DNA from: Mycolicibacterium sp. CBMA 226 | GTDB taxonomy: Bacteria > Actinomycetota > Actinomycetes > Mycobacteriales > Mycobacteriaceae | Assembly: GCF_009729075.1 (NCBI RefSeq) | Contig: NZ_VTGY01000022.1 | Location: 124,001 to 188,000 of the forward strand | Reading direction: 5' to 3' | DNA: 64,000 bases | Part shown: in pieces, positions 52,502 to 62,096 of the stretch | Numbering within the stretch: position 1 is the first letter of the stretch | Layout: each line of letters opens with the position of its first letter | The notes under the pieces: generated by a model | What the model was told of the DNA's origin: nothing | What the model saw: the letters and a program-made list of their open reading frames with translations, nothing else | Database searches by the model: none | Made by a program: the position numbers and the translations under genes

Positions 52502-53158
52502 ATGGGGGACAGTGCGGCCACGGACCGACCCGACCTGATGGTGATCTACGACGGCCACACCTCGATCCGGCACGCGGCCGACGGCGCGTTCATCATCGGT
52601 CGCGACCAGCCACCATCGGACGTGTCCATCGACCACTTCGCGGTATCGCGGGTGCACGCCCGGCTGATCCCCGGCGAGAAACAGTGGCTTATCGTGGATT
52701 ACGAGAGCCTCAACGGGATCTACATCGACGGCGTCCGGGTCCGTCACTCGACGCCCGTCGTCGACGGGATGACCGTGCACCTGGCCAACCCCAAAGGCAT
52801 CGCCATCACATTCCGCTATGTCCATCCCGAAGACATCACCGCCCCAGCGACGGCCACCGCACCCGCCGTCGATGCCCCGGCCCAGACGGACCCGCCGGCC
52901 GATGAACCGGAGTTGACCCGCTACGAACAAGCCACCGCGCAGCTGGAGAAAGTCATCAAGGACGTGATGGTGGTGCCGGCGCCGGGCCGTCCCGGCGCCG
53001 CCCGCACGATGCTGCGGCTACTGCAGCAGCTGGGGAAGCTGCGAGTCGAGTTCGCCGACCTGGCTGTCGACGAGGACATGGGTGAGGCGCGCGCCCTGCT
53101 GACGTGTGTGGAGGCCATGTACCACGGTTTGGTCATTCGAATGTCGGTGTGCGCCTAG
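52502..53158 (+). CDS. FHA-domain protein
   Basis: 218 aa; AAAGGGGG about 8 nt upstream. FHA domain ~10-105: GRDQPPSDVSID, VSRVHARL (Ser-Arg-x-His) and YESLNGIYID (Asn-Gly) are the phosphothreonine-binding motifs. A Pro/Ala linker follows, and then a helical C-terminal domain (TRYEQATAQLEKVIKDV to the end). Cytoplasmic. Divergent from a sensor-domain gene and sharing its motif-rich intergenic region, so probably part of the same phospho-signalling set. Confidence 0.85.
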   Translation: MGDSAATDRPDLMVIYDGHTSIRHAADGAFIIGRDQPPSDVSIDHFAVSRVHARLIPGEKQWLIVDYESLNGIYIDGVRVRHSTPVVDGMTVHLANPKGIAITFRYVHPEDITAPATATAPAVDAPAQTDPPADEPELTRYEQATAQLEKVIKDVMVVPAPGRPGAARTMLRLLQQLGKLRVEFADLAVDEDMGEARALLTCVEAMYHGLVIRMSVCA

Positions 53159-53175
53159 GGAAAGACACGGTACGA

Positions 53176-53196
53176 CCGGCGCGTGACTGGCGCCGG
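53176..53196. terminator. Hairpin between convergent genes
   Basis: CCGGCGC, 7 nt, GCGCCGG: a 7-bp GC stem in the 49-bp gap between the FHA (plus) and GAP-family (minus) genes. Confidence 0.45.
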
Positions 53197-53207
53197 CGTC
53201 ACCACCA

Positions 53208-53882
53208 TCAGCGCGCATGGACTAGCGCATCAGTGACCATCGCGACACCAGCGACCAGAAACAGCAGGCGGACCCCGAGCGGCCCGTACCGCGTGAGGCC
53301 ACGCACGAGCCAGCGCTGGAGTCGATCGGCCGGTTTGCTTGCACTGGTCGACAGCACGAGCAACACCACGCACGGCAGCACCGTGAGCGCCGAGTACAGG
53401 ACCACGATGACCGGCCAGGCCGGCGGCAGCGGGTGCATCGCCGAGATCATCGCCAACCCCGCCAAATAGGGAACCTTGGTGGGCACCTGGCCGAGACCGA
53501 TTGCGGCGCCCAAGAATCCGAGCAACCACGGACGCTCGCGCATCGCCGCCATCGCCCACCCCGGCGCCGCGGTCTGCGCCGTCAGCGGGACGAATGCCAG
53601 CACGATCAGCACCAGGCCCAGTGCGATCTCGCCCCACAACCGGACCGTGGGCGTCAGGTGAAACGTGGTCAGATCAGCGAGCAGTCCCAGGCCGAGCACC
53701 ACGCCCAGGCCGAAGAGAGTCGTCACGGTCAGGAGCCCGACGATGAAGCTCACCCCGCCCGGCAGCGCCGACTGACGATTCAACCGGCTGCCGTAGATCA
53801 CCGCCGAGACGACGCCAACGTTCAACACGTTGAGCGAGTCCAGGAGCGCCAGTCCCGCCAACGACAGCAGCAGCGCGGTCAT
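53208..53882 (-). CDS. GAP-family (LysE superfamily) membrane protein
   Basis: 224 aa, six hydrophobic helices. LLDSLNVLNVGVVSAVIYGS at the start and the helix pattern fit the GAP/Sap family linked to glycopeptidolipid export in mycobacteria. Standing alone between FHA and MinD-like genes, its cargo here is unknown. Confidence 0.75.
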   Translation of the reverse strand: MTALLLSLAGLALLDSLNVLNVGVVSAVIYGSRLNRQSALPGGVSFIVGLLTVTTLFGLGVVLGLGLLADLTTFHLTPTVRLWGEIALGLVLIVLAFVPLTAQTAAPGWAMAAMRERPWLLGFLGAAIGLGQVPTKVPYLAGLAMISAMHPLPPAWPVIVVLYSALTVLPCVVLLVLSTSASKPADRLQRWLVRGLTRYGPLGVRLLFLVAGVAMVTDALVHAR

Positions 53883-54108
53883 CCCCGCCGTATCCCCCCG
53901 AGCCCCACCCGGCCAACCCTACGACGCGCCGCGCTCGGCCACGAACGTGCCGTTCACGCAGACCGCTGGCACCGCCCTCCAGCTAACGATCCACTCGTCG
54001 TTGACTTTCGATCCACTCGTCGTGCCAGGGCGGGCGCGGGCGTCCCGACGTAGGGTCGATGCGAAACATTTTGGTGTGCACGGGGGTGCGCACGTAGAGA
54101 GGTACTTC

Positions 54109-55311
54109 ATGAATAACCAATTTGAGCAGCAATTTTACGGCGCAAATCCTGCCGGCATTAACCCGATTGAAACCCATGGACGGGTGCCGGCCACAGTGGG
54201 TGGGCCCTCCGAGGAGCTGGAGCAGACACAGGTGTTCCCTCAGCTCCCGCCGGTGCCGGTACACCCGGCAGGGCCTGCCGGCACCGGCTATCCGGAGCCC
54301 GTCAGCAACCCCTTCTATGGGCAGGATCAGGTGCTTCCCGGTCTGCAGATGGCACCCGAGGCGGCCGCCGAGCTCGGCCTGCCCACCGCGGCCGAATCGC
54401 TGTCGACGGTCGCGGCCCGGGGCGCCGCCAGGGCGTTGCCACGCCGGGGCTGGCGCCGCGCCGTGTATGCCATGACCCGCATCAACCTCGGTCCCTCCCG
54501 CGACGAAATCTATGAGCGCGACCTGTTCACCGCCATCCGCCGCAACGTCGTCGGCTCGTACCAGATCGGCGTGATCGGGCTCAAGGGCGGCGCGGGCAAG
54601 ACCGCGGTCACCGTGGCCCTCGGATCGTTGTTGGCCCAGGTGCGTGGAGACCGTGTCCTGGCTGTGGATGCTGATCCGGACTGTGGCAACCTGGCCGACC
54701 GGGCCGGGCTGCAATCCGAGGTGAGTGTGGCAGACCTGTTGGCGGACAACAACATCAACAGTTCCAACGCACTGCGCGCCTACACGCGCACGACTGACGC
54801 CAACCTCGAAGTCATCGCATCGGACCAATACAGTGTCGCCAAGCGCGATTTCAGCGCCGACGACTGGACCGGCATCGTCGAGCGAGTCGAACCGTATTAC
54901 AACCTGGTGCTCGCCGACTGCGGCCTAGGTCTGTTTCACTCGGCGTCCCTGGGCGTCCTGTCCACCGTCTCGGACGTCGTGGTCGTCGCCACCGCATCGG
55001 TCGACGGGGCCCGGCAAGCGGCCACCACGCTGGATTGGTTGCGGCTCAACGGATACCAAGACCTCGCTCACCGGGCCTGTGTGGTGATCAACCACGTCAC
55101 ACCGGGCCGGCCGGCAGTCGACCTGAAAGACCTGGTCGGGCAATTTGAGAGGCACATCTTGCCCGGAAGGGTCATCGATCTTCCGTGGGACAAGCACATC
55201 GCCGCAGGGACCGGTATCGCCTTCGACCAGCTCGGCGCGACGTACCGGCGCCGGATCGCGGAGCTGGCCGCGGCGCTGGCGGTTGACTTCGGTGCCGGCT
55301 ACCACCGCTGA
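54109..55311 (+). CDS. MinD/ParA-like ATPase, EspI-type (third, divergent)
   Basis: 400 aa from ATG 54109 (GAGAGG upstream; the frame is open further 5'). Head with Pro/Gln and acidic runs, then a P-loop domain whose Walker A is KGGAGKTAVT (~159-168), with Ala for Val, and VLAVDADPDCGNL. It lies outside the ESX core, beside envelope genes. Compared with the other two it has lost the NPD(R/L)GTL signature, so it may serve another machine. Confidence 0.82.
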   Translation: MNNQFEQQFYGANPAGINPIETHGRVPATVGGPSEELEQTQVFPQLPPVPVHPAGPAGTGYPEPVSNPFYGQDQVLPGLQMAPEAAAELGLPTAAESLSTVAARGAARALPRRGWRRAVYAMTRINLGPSRDEIYERDLFTAIRRNVVGSYQIGVIGLKGGAGKTAVTVALGSLLAQVRGDRVLAVDADPDCGNLADRAGLQSEVSVADLLADNNINSSNALRAYTRTTDANLEVIASDQYSVAKRDFSADDWTGIVERVEPYYNLVLADCGLGLFHSASLGVLSTVSDVVVVATASVDGARQAATTLDWLRLNGYQDLAHRACVVINHVTPGRPAVDLKDLVGQFERHILPGRVIDLPWDKHIAAGTGIAFDQLGATYRRRIAELAAALAVDFGAGYHR

Positions 55312-55337
55312 ACCGGGCCGAGGAGGTCTTAGGCCTG

Positions 55338-55568
55338 CTAATCCGTTGGCGCGACGTCGAATTGATCGGGATACAGAATCACGTTGTCGCGGCGCGATCC
55401 CGATAATGAGCTGTCGTCGGGGATGTTCACGATGACGGCGTATCGCTCTGTTGGTTGGTTAAAGGCCTCGATGACCGCGCCCCGCGTGCCCTTGGGGATG
55501 ATCCTGTCCCCGGAATTGCCGGGGACATCGACGGTGAGCACCACGTCGTCGTAGACGCGAGCTTTCAT
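55338..55568 (-). CDS. DUF4926-like small protein
   Basis: 76 aa: YDDVVLTVDVPGNSGDRIIP, KGTRGAVIEAF and YPDQFDVAPTD are the DUF4926 blocks. Soluble, found singly in many bacteria, often near toxin-antitoxin or stress genes. No role known. Confidence 0.7.
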   Translation of the reverse strand: MKARVYDDVVLTVDVPGNSGDRIIPKGTRGAVIEAFNQPTERYAVIVNIPDDSSLSGSRRDNVILYPDQFDVAPTD

Positions 55569-55606
55569 CGGCGCCCCTGTTTCAACGGACCTCGGCCGGC
55601 GGCTGG

Positions 55607-57091
55607 TTAGGCGAAGTGGTCGTAGCAGCTGCCCTGGTCTCCGATCAGGCCAGCGCGGAAGGCCGCGATGCGGGTGAACCCGGCGAGCACACCGTCACCG
55701 TTGACGTCGGTCGCCGCGATCCCGTTGGTCAGCAGGCCCGCGACGGCCTTGTCGAGGTCGCCGGCGGCCAATGTCAGGTTGTCTCCGTTGGCCGTCTTCA
55801 CGGGTTTGGCCATGCCGCGTTCGGCGACGGCGGTCAGGCACGCTGTGCGCAGCGATGCAGAGCCGCCGGTCAGGCTGGCGCCCTTTTCGTGCTGAATCGC
55901 GAGCATGTACCGCGACGCCACGATGCTCAAAGCCGTGTTGTCGCCCTGCAGCAGCAACTTCTGTTTGATTTCGTCGGCAGGCTTGCCCAGCTTCTGCAGC
56001 TCGGGCAGGTCCAGGACGATGGTGTTGGTCGCCGGGCAGTAGGACGCCGGGGAGCCACCCTTGGAGTCCGGGCAGGTGGCCGCATCAAAGCTCACCTTGG
56101 GCGGGTTCTTGGGCGCGAACACCGCATTGAGGGTGTCGACCAGCGCGGTGAACGCGCCCTGATCGAGTGGGACGTCGGTGCCGCGGCGCGCGCTGTCGCG
56201 GTTCGGTTCGTCCTCGAGTTCCATCGGCAGGCCTTCGCGGCGCCGTTCGATGTCGGCCATGTCGATCTTGCCGCACGCCTGCGGCCCGGAGTTGAACCCG
56301 ATCTGGAAAGCGCTAACGCGGTCCAGTGCCGTGCCGTGGCCGTCCTCCAGCATGTCAGATTCGTTCGGCCCCATGGTTGGGTCCCTGAGTGTAATGAGCC
56401 CTGCCAGAACATGATTCAGTCCGTCGCCGGTGCTGACCTGGAAGCGCTTGGAGTCCCCGGCGGCGATGTAATGCATGTAGGCTCCACCGAAGCAGTCGGC
56501 CTGCTGTTCGAGCACCACCACGGGAGTTTTCTTGGTGACGAGCTTGGCCATGCGCTGGATCGCGTGCCCATATTCATGGCCGATCAGCCCGGCGACGGAG
56601 ATGTCGCCGAACCACTTGCGGCCGGCGGGGACCAGAACGCCGCGATCCCAGGCCATCAGTTTGTCCGGTGGGCAGTAGAAGGCGTTGATCAAGCCGGCGG
56701 TGTCACTGCCGCACATCTGCGGGCTGTTCGGGTCGCGGGAGTCGTAGGAGGCGTAGTTCGGTACCGGGCTGAACTTGCCTTTGAAATCCGTTGTCGGGTA
56801 CGTGGTTTGCCAAAAATCAGCCAGATCATTGACCGCGAGCAGCACCAGTTTGTCGGTATCCCCGTGGTCGGTGTTCTGCACGGTACCGGTCGGCTCGGGT
56901 GCCCCCTGTTTGACGCCGCTGGGCCCGTCGGCGGCGGGCAGGTCGCCCACATGGTTGGGGTCGTTGATCGGGGACACCCCGTGCCCGGCGACCACCGTCC
57001 CCGTGCAGGCCGATAGCAACAGGATGGTGCTCGCGGCGACAGCGCCGGCAATGGTGCGCAGCCCCCGCCGCGCTGGTGTGGATGTGTCCAC
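55607..57091 (-). CDS. Lipoprotein neutral zinc metallopeptidase
   Basis: 494 aa. Lipobox LLSAC (~25-29) puts it outside the membrane. The HEYGH zinc motif (~173-177) with the third ligand in EQQADCFGG is that of the YpfJ-type neutral zinc metallopeptidases, here active-looking. The C-terminal half is an extra helical domain. Several cysteines (QMCGSD, FYCPPD, TCPDSK, SYCPAT) likely form disulfides. Substrate unknown; envelope or secreted proteins are likely. Confidence 0.85.
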   Translation of the reverse strand: MDTSTPARRGLRTIAGAVAASTILLLSACTGTVVAGHGVSPINDPNHVGDLPAADGPSGVKQGAPEPTGTVQNTDHGDTDKLVLLAVNDLADFWQTTYPTTDFKGKFSPVPNYASYDSRDPNSPQMCGSDTAGLINAFYCPPDKLMAWDRGVLVPAGRKWFGDISVAGLIGHEYGHAIQRMAKLVTKKTPVVVLEQQADCFGGAYMHYIAAGDSKRFQVSTGDGLNHVLAGLITLRDPTMGPNESDMLEDGHGTALDRVSAFQIGFNSGPQACGKIDMADIERRREGLPMELEDEPNRDSARRGTDVPLDQGAFTALVDTLNAVFAPKNPPKVSFDAATCPDSKGGSPASYCPATNTIVLDLPELQKLGKPADEIKQKLLLQGDNTALSIVASRYMLAIQHEKGASLTGGSASLRTACLTAVAERGMAKPVKTANGDNLTLAAGDLDKAVAGLLTNGIAATDVNGDGVLAGFTRIAAFRAGLIGDQGSCYDHFA

Positions 57092-57248
57092 GACAACCCC
57101 CGAATATCGAGCTATCTATTTGGTTCCGGGCGCGGTGGGCGCCGCAATGACGACGTCGTCGCGGCACCCACCGGCCAGGCTATGACAGCAAGCGAACCTT
57201 GCTCTTGTTGTTGTTACTGCGTTGCAATAGTGCGGTGTGACAACGGAG

Positions 57249-57629
57249 TTAGTTGCACGCCCACGCGTCGATATAGCCGTCGGCCGTTCCGAGCAGGCGC
57301 AGCGCCCGCGCTTCGGCTCTAGCCAGGGTGGTGCCTTGTCCGCCTTGCGCCGCCGAGGCAGAGTTGCTGCGAGCGACCGCACCGCAACCGGTGAAGGTCG
57401 TCAGCGCCGTGCAGTCGGTGTATCCGCAGGAGTTGATAGCGGCCTGCTGGGCCTCCGCTCGGCTCGGGTAGTCGATCGCCCAGCCAGAGGCACCGTTCGA
57501 GGAGTACGCGATGGCGCCATAGCCGCTGACGGCCCCGGCCGGCGCGGACTCGATAACAGTGAACGAGGACGCGGCCATCACAGCCACGGCGGCCACCGCA
57601 GCGCGGCGGGAGAAAACGGTGAATGTCAT
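57249..57629 (-). CDS. Secreted DUF4189 protein
   Basis: 126 aa: signal peptide (~1-32), then YGAIAYSSNGASGWAIDYP and C-rich segments (SCGYTDCTALTTFTGCGAV, DAWACN) of DUF4189. Small secreted proteins of mycobacteria, role unknown. Possible disulfides among four or five cysteines. Confidence 0.82.
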   Translation of the reverse strand: MTFTVFSRRAAVAAVAVMAASSFTVIESAPAGAVSGYGAIAYSSNGASGWAIDYPSRAEAQQAAINSCGYTDCTALTTFTGCGAVARSNSASAAQGGQGTTLARAEARALRLLGTADGYIDAWACN

Positions 57630-57693
57630 TGTAGGAAAAGTCCTTTCAGGCAGCGCGCACGGACAAGCCGAGGCGCCGGAGTGGTCGGTGAAG

Positions 57694-58437
57694 TCAGTTG
57701 CCGTCGTCGGTGGGGTTGGTCACCTGCGGCTTCTCGGCGGTGACGGTCTTGCCGTAGTCCGAGAGCGTCAATGTCACCTTGGCGTCCTGCGCCAGCGGCG
57801 ACTCCACCTGCGCCTGCACCAGGTTGTGCGGGTTGTCCTTGCCGATCCAGACGGTGATCGGCACGTCCTGGGCCTTCTCGGGGGCCTTGCGCGAGCCTGC
57901 GAGCTGCGCGACGTCATTGCTCGAAATCGTGCCGGTCACCTTGGTGGTGGCGGTTCCGTTGACCGTGTCGGACCCGGCGTCCTTGGCGTCCTTGATCTTC
58001 GAGAGGGCGTTGGCCAGGCCCTGGCTGGGATCGAAGATGACGCCGAGGTTGTAGATCGAGTCGCCGCGGCCATAGTCGACCCACTTGCCTGGCTCACCGA
58101 CGTCGGAATACAGGTGCCCGTCCAGGTAGATCAGCTTGGCGGTCTGGGTCTGCCCGTTGCCCATCTGGATCGTGGCGTCGCCGGTGGCGACCACGGCGGG
58201 CTTGTCCGCGACGTCGGACTCCAGCTTGGTGATCTTGACGTTGGGGACCTTGCCGTCGGCCGTGATCACGACGTGCGCGCCGGTGAGGGCTTTTGTCGCG
58301 GTGGCCGCCTGTGACACCAGGTTCGAGGCATCGCCGCCGCCACCGTTGCTTGGACCGTTGCTCGGCTGGCTGGAGCATCCGCTGAGGGCGATGCCAGCCA
58401 CCGCGGCACCGGCCACGAGAGTCGTACGGAACTTCAT
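57694..58437 (-). CDS. LppX/LprAFG-family lipoprotein
   Basis: 247 aa. Lipobox IALSGC (~17-22) and the LppX_LprAFG fold, visible in LVSQAATATKALTGAHVVIT, then NVKITKLESDVADKPAVVAT and YLDGHLYSDVGEPGKWVDYG. Family members carry triacylated lipids (LprG) or PDIM (LppX) across the envelope. With the LmeA-like gene at 62871 this suggests a lipid-transport side to the locus, though each stands alone here. Confidence 0.88.
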   Translation of the reverse strand: MKFRTTLVAGAAVAGIALSGCSSQPSNGPSNGGGGDASNLVSQAATATKALTGAHVVITADGKVPNVKITKLESDVADKPAVVATGDATIQMGNGQTQTAKLIYLDGHLYSDVGEPGKWVDYGRGDSIYNLGVIFDPSQGLANALSKIKDAKDAGSDTVNGTATTKVTGTISSNDVAQLAGSRKAPEKAQDVPITVWIGKDNPHNLVQAQVESPLAQDAKVTLTLSDYGKTVTAEKPQVTNPTDDGN

Positions 58438-58572
58438 TCAGTTTCCTACTTTCTGTGTCAACCGAAGTGCTCCGCACACCTTCGCGGCGCCCCCCTGGTG
58501 GGAACCTCTCCCCGCGATCACTCTAAGACGCCACCAGCGACCATCCCGACACCAATTTCAAACCGGCTGCGG

Positions 58573-61500
58573 TCAGTGGATTTTGTCGGTGATTTTGGTG
58601 ACCAAATCGTCGGCGTGAGCGCCCGCATTGGGCCCGCAGACCAGCACGTCGATCAGCACGTTGGAGTCCGCGACCAGCACATGCCGGCAGGCCTTTGCGC
58701 CCATCGTCAGATCCGCTGCGACACGGCCATTAGGCAGGCTGACCTCACCGATGCCCACCGGGGCCGGCGGTTGACCGTCTGCCGAGAGATTGGCGGTGGT
58801 GCGTGCGCAAGAATTCCAGAGGTTGATCTGGTCACTCTGCACTGACGCGGCGTGGTCGGCGTCGGGGTAGCCCAGCACGTATTCGGTGACGTTGGGGTCG
58901 GTGGACGTGAAACCCAGGCCGGCGACCCCGGCCGGGGTGGTGGGGCCGTACGCCTGCGCCGTCCCTGCCGCGGCCACGCCCGCGCATTTGGCCGGGTCCG
59001 CGGTGTAGGTGCTCAAGACGTTGACCGGGTTGGGTCCGTTCACCGTCAGCGTCGACCCCATCACGGCGCTGACGGTCGCGGCGTCGGGCAGCAGACCGGT
59101 GAGTTCGGTTGCCGCAACCGGCTTTTGGGGTGGGGGCGGGCCCTGGGTCGGCATGTTCGGCAGCCCTGCGGTGGCGGCGTGGTCGCGGATGTGGCTCCCA
59201 CGGGTCAGGTACGACGCCCCGGCCACGAAGCCGGCGGCCAAGACCACTACCAGGGCGATAGCCAGGGTTTTGCGCCCGCCCGTGCCGCCGGCGGCATCGG
59301 TGGCCGGCAAGCGCAGCAGCCGCGCCACCGCGACGGTGGCGGCGACGCCCAGCACGAGCAGGACACCCATGTCGGTGAGCCACCAGGACAGCTGGTGACG
59401 CCACAGTGGATCATCAACAGTGTTGAGGGCGTTGGCGGTCATCAGGTCGACCGTGGAGGCCGAGGCTGCGAAGCCCCAGCGGGCCGGCAGCAGGAACGAC
59501 AACTGGTTGAGCCCGGCACGACCGGTGACCGGGATCAGGCCGCCGGAGAACACGATCGCCGACATGATCATCACCACCAGCATCGGCATGATCCAGTCAC
59601 CGGAGCGGGCCAGCGCGGACAGCAGCAGGCCGACGATCGCCGACACGACAGCCGTCAGCGCAAGGGCGGCGTACAGGTCGGCCACCGGGCTGCCGAAGGC
59701 CAGCGCGCCGCGCGCCGGGCCGCCCTTGAGGGCGATCACCATGGCCACCACGATCGCCGCCTGAGCGGCGGCAGCGATGCTGTACACCACCACTTTCGCG
59801 GTGAGATACGCCCCAGCCGACAACCCCACGGACTGCTCGCGGCGGAAGATGCTGCGTTCGCCGACCAGGTCGCGGATGGTCAGGGCGGTGCCCATGAACA
59901 CGGCGGCGATGATGAGCACGCTGAGCAGCTGCGCGGGCTCACTGGGCGCGGGCCCGTTGGCCTTCGTCACGCCGAGCCCGTTTTTGCCTGGGACCACCAG
60001 GCACAGCGCGCCCATCACCAGCGGCAGCAGGGCCAGGAACACGGCGTAGCCGCGGTCGGCCAGGATCAGCCGGATTTGTCGTCCCATCAGGGTGAACACC
60101 TGGCGGGTGGTGCTGGTGCGGGCCGGTTCGCCCAACGGTCCCGCCGGCGCCGCCGCCGCGGCGGGTTGCGCGGCAGCGGGATTGTTGTGCAGGAACACTG
60201 CGTGGGCGTCGTCGGGTTTGGCCGACACCCAGGCAAAGATGTCGGCCCAATCGTGGGTGCCCATCGTCGCCTCGATGCGGTCGGGCCGGCCGGCGTAGGC
60301 GGTCTTGCCACCGGGGGCCAGCAGCAGCACCTGGTCGCACATGCTCAGGTAGGTCAGCGAATGGGTGACCACGATGACGGTGCGGCCGGCGTCGGCGAGC
60401 TTGCGCAGCATCGACATCACCTGGCGGTCCAGCGCGGGATCGAGGCCGGAGGTCGGTTCGTCCAGGATCAGCAGGGAGGGGCCGGTGAGGAGCTCCATCG
60501 CCACCGACGCGCGTTTACGCTGGCCGCCGGAGAGCTTTTCCACCCGTTTGGTCCGGTGCTGGGTCAGCTCGAGCTCGGCCAACACCGATTCGACGACCGC
60601 GCGCCGGTCGGCCTTGCTGGTGTCTGCCGGTAGCCGCAACTTGGCCGCATAGTCCAGCGCCTGGTCCACGGTGAGCTGGCGGTGCACCACGTCGTCCTGC
60701 GGCACCACGCCGATCCGGGAACGCAGCGAGGCGTAGTGGGCGTGGACGTCATGTCCGTCGAAGGTGACTTGCCCGGAGGTGGGTCGGGTAGCCCCCGACA
60801 GCAGCTTGATCAGGGTGGATTTGCCGGCGCCGGACGGGCCGATCACCGCGGTCAGCGTTCCGGGCCGGGCGGTGAACGACACGCTGGTCAGCAGCTGGTA
60901 GCCATCGATGGTCAAACCGACCTGATTCGCTTGCAGGCCTCCGGTGGCTGCCGCGGCGGTGCGCGGCTCCAGCGTCGTACCGGTGAACACCAGGTCGGTG
61001 TTGCCGATGGTGACGACGTCGCCGGGCTGCAGCGTCGCCGCCGGCACTTTCATGCCGTTGACGAAGATGCCGTTGTTGCTGTTGTTGTCGTGAATCTGCA
61101 TGCCGGTCGGCGCCGGCAGCAGGTAAGCATGGGTGCGCGAAGCCAGCGAGTCATCGACCCGGATTGCCGAGGTGGAATGGCGGCCGATGGTGATGGCAAT
61201 GGGCGGCAGCGTCGGCGTACTGCGCTGGGGCAGAACACGTTTGACCATTCCGGTGACCTTGGCCAGCGCGTCCGCTTCGTCGGCCGGTGAAGGCTGCGGT
61301 GGCCGCGCGGCCGGCGACGCGGGTGGGACGCCTGCAGGGGTCTGCCACGCCGGCGCGGGCCGGGTGCCGGTTGTCGGCGGCGGGCCAGCAGGGCGCGGAA
61401 CCGGTCCCGACACAGGGCCACCCGGACGTGGAATCGCCCCCGACGGGGGCCCTGGGTGCGCCGGCGGCGGCCCCTGTGGGGCAGGCGCGGCGGGGGGCCG

Positions 61501-62070
61501 CTGTCCTTGTGGTGGTGGCGAAAACTGCTGGGGCGCCGGGGGTGCCGGCTGCCTCGTTGGCCCGGTGGGCCGCGGCGGCGACATGGGGCCGGTCGGCCGC
61601 GCCGGCGGCGGAGGCCCCACCGGTGGCTGGTTCGATGGTTGCGGCCCTCGGGCCGGTGGAGGCACGGGCCTCCCCGCCGGTCCAGCCGGGGGTGCGGCAG
61701 GGCCCGGCACTGCCGTCGGCGATGCTGTGGCCAGGCGTGCTGCTGGCACGATCTGGGTGACGGTCTTGAAGATCAGTTTTGGGCCGGTGGGTGCGCCCAG
61801 GGCAATCGGAATGCTGTCATCGACCGGAAAGGTCTGCACCCGAAGGCCATCGGCATAGATGCCGTTGCGGCTCTTGTCGATTGCCACCCATTGGCCGTTC
61901 TCGACCCGTAGCACCATGTGCGTGCGGGAAATCGCTTGTTTGGCGTCGACATCGATACGCACATCGGCGCCCTCGCCACGGCCCACGATAACCTCTTTGC
62001 CGGGCGGAAACGTGAACATCGCGTCGCCCAGACGCACCACCAACGGTGGCGCGACCATTCCCGAACCCAT
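58573..62070 (-). CDS. FHA-FHA-ABC exporter with C-terminal PknH-type sensor domain
   Basis: 1165 aa from ATG 62070 (GGGGGGA upstream). Order: FHA-1 (~10-95, GRGEGADVRI, SRTHMVL, NGIYADG), long Pro linker, FHA-2 (~290-370), ABC ATPase (Walker A GPSGAGKST ~416, signature SGGQRKR), six-helix ABC-2 permease (~670-960) and an outside domain (~985-1165) with paired cysteines (AKCAG, NSCAR, KACRHV, LVCGPN). The first parts match Rv1747, a PknF-regulated exporter; the C-terminal sensor domain is additional. The upstream hairpin contains the TAACCGTAGC motif. Confidence 0.88.
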   Translation of the reverse strand: MGSGMVAPPLVVRLGDAMFTFPPGKEVIVGRGEGADVRIDVDAKQAISRTHMVLRVENGQWVAIDKSRNGIYADGLRVQTFPVDDSIPIALGAPTGPKLIFKTVTQIVPAARLATASPTAVPGPAAPPAGPAGRPVPPPARGPQPSNQPPVGPPPPARPTGPMSPPRPTGPTRQPAPPAPQQFSPPPQGQRPPAAPAPQGPPPAHPGPPSGAIPRPGGPVSGPVPRPAGPPPTTGTRPAPAWQTPAGVPPASPAARPPQPSPADEADALAKVTGMVKRVLPQRSTPTLPPIAITIGRHSTSAIRVDDSLASRTHAYLLPAPTGMQIHDNNSNNGIFVNGMKVPAATLQPGDVVTIGNTDLVFTGTTLEPRTAAAATGGLQANQVGLTIDGYQLLTSVSFTARPGTLTAVIGPSGAGKSTLIKLLSGATRPTSGQVTFDGHDVHAHYASLRSRIGVVPQDDVVHRQLTVDQALDYAAKLRLPADTSKADRRAVVESVLAELELTQHRTKRVEKLSGGQRKRASVAMELLTGPSLLILDEPTSGLDPALDRQVMSMLRKLADAGRTVIVVTHSLTYLSMCDQVLLLAPGGKTAYAGRPDRIEATMGTHDWADIFAWVSAKPDDAHAVFLHNNPAAAQPAAAAAPAGPLGEPARTSTTRQVFTLMGRQIRLILADRGYAVFLALLPLVMGALCLVVPGKNGLGVTKANGPAPSEPAQLLSVLIIAAVFMGTALTIRDLVGERSIFRREQSVGLSAGAYLTAKVVVYSIAAAAQAAIVVAMVIALKGGPARGALAFGSPVADLYAALALTAVVSAIVGLLLSALARSGDWIMPMLVVMIMSAIVFSGGLIPVTGRAGLNQLSFLLPARWGFAASASTVDLMTANALNTVDDPLWRHQLSWWLTDMGVLLVLGVAATVAVARLLRLPATDAAGGTGGRKTLAIALVVVLAAGFVAGASYLTRGSHIRDHAATAGLPNMPTQGPPPPQKPVAATELTGLLPDAATVSAVMGSTLTVNGPNPVNVLSTYTADPAKCAGVAAAGTAQAYGPTTPAGVAGLGFTSTDPNVTEYVLGYPDADHAASVQSDQINLWNSCARTTANLSADGQPPAPVGIGEVSLPNGRVAADLTMGAKACRHVLVADSNVLIDVLVCGPNAGAHADDLVTKITDKIH

Positions 62071-62096
62071 GACATCCCCCCTCGTTGGTCAGTCCA

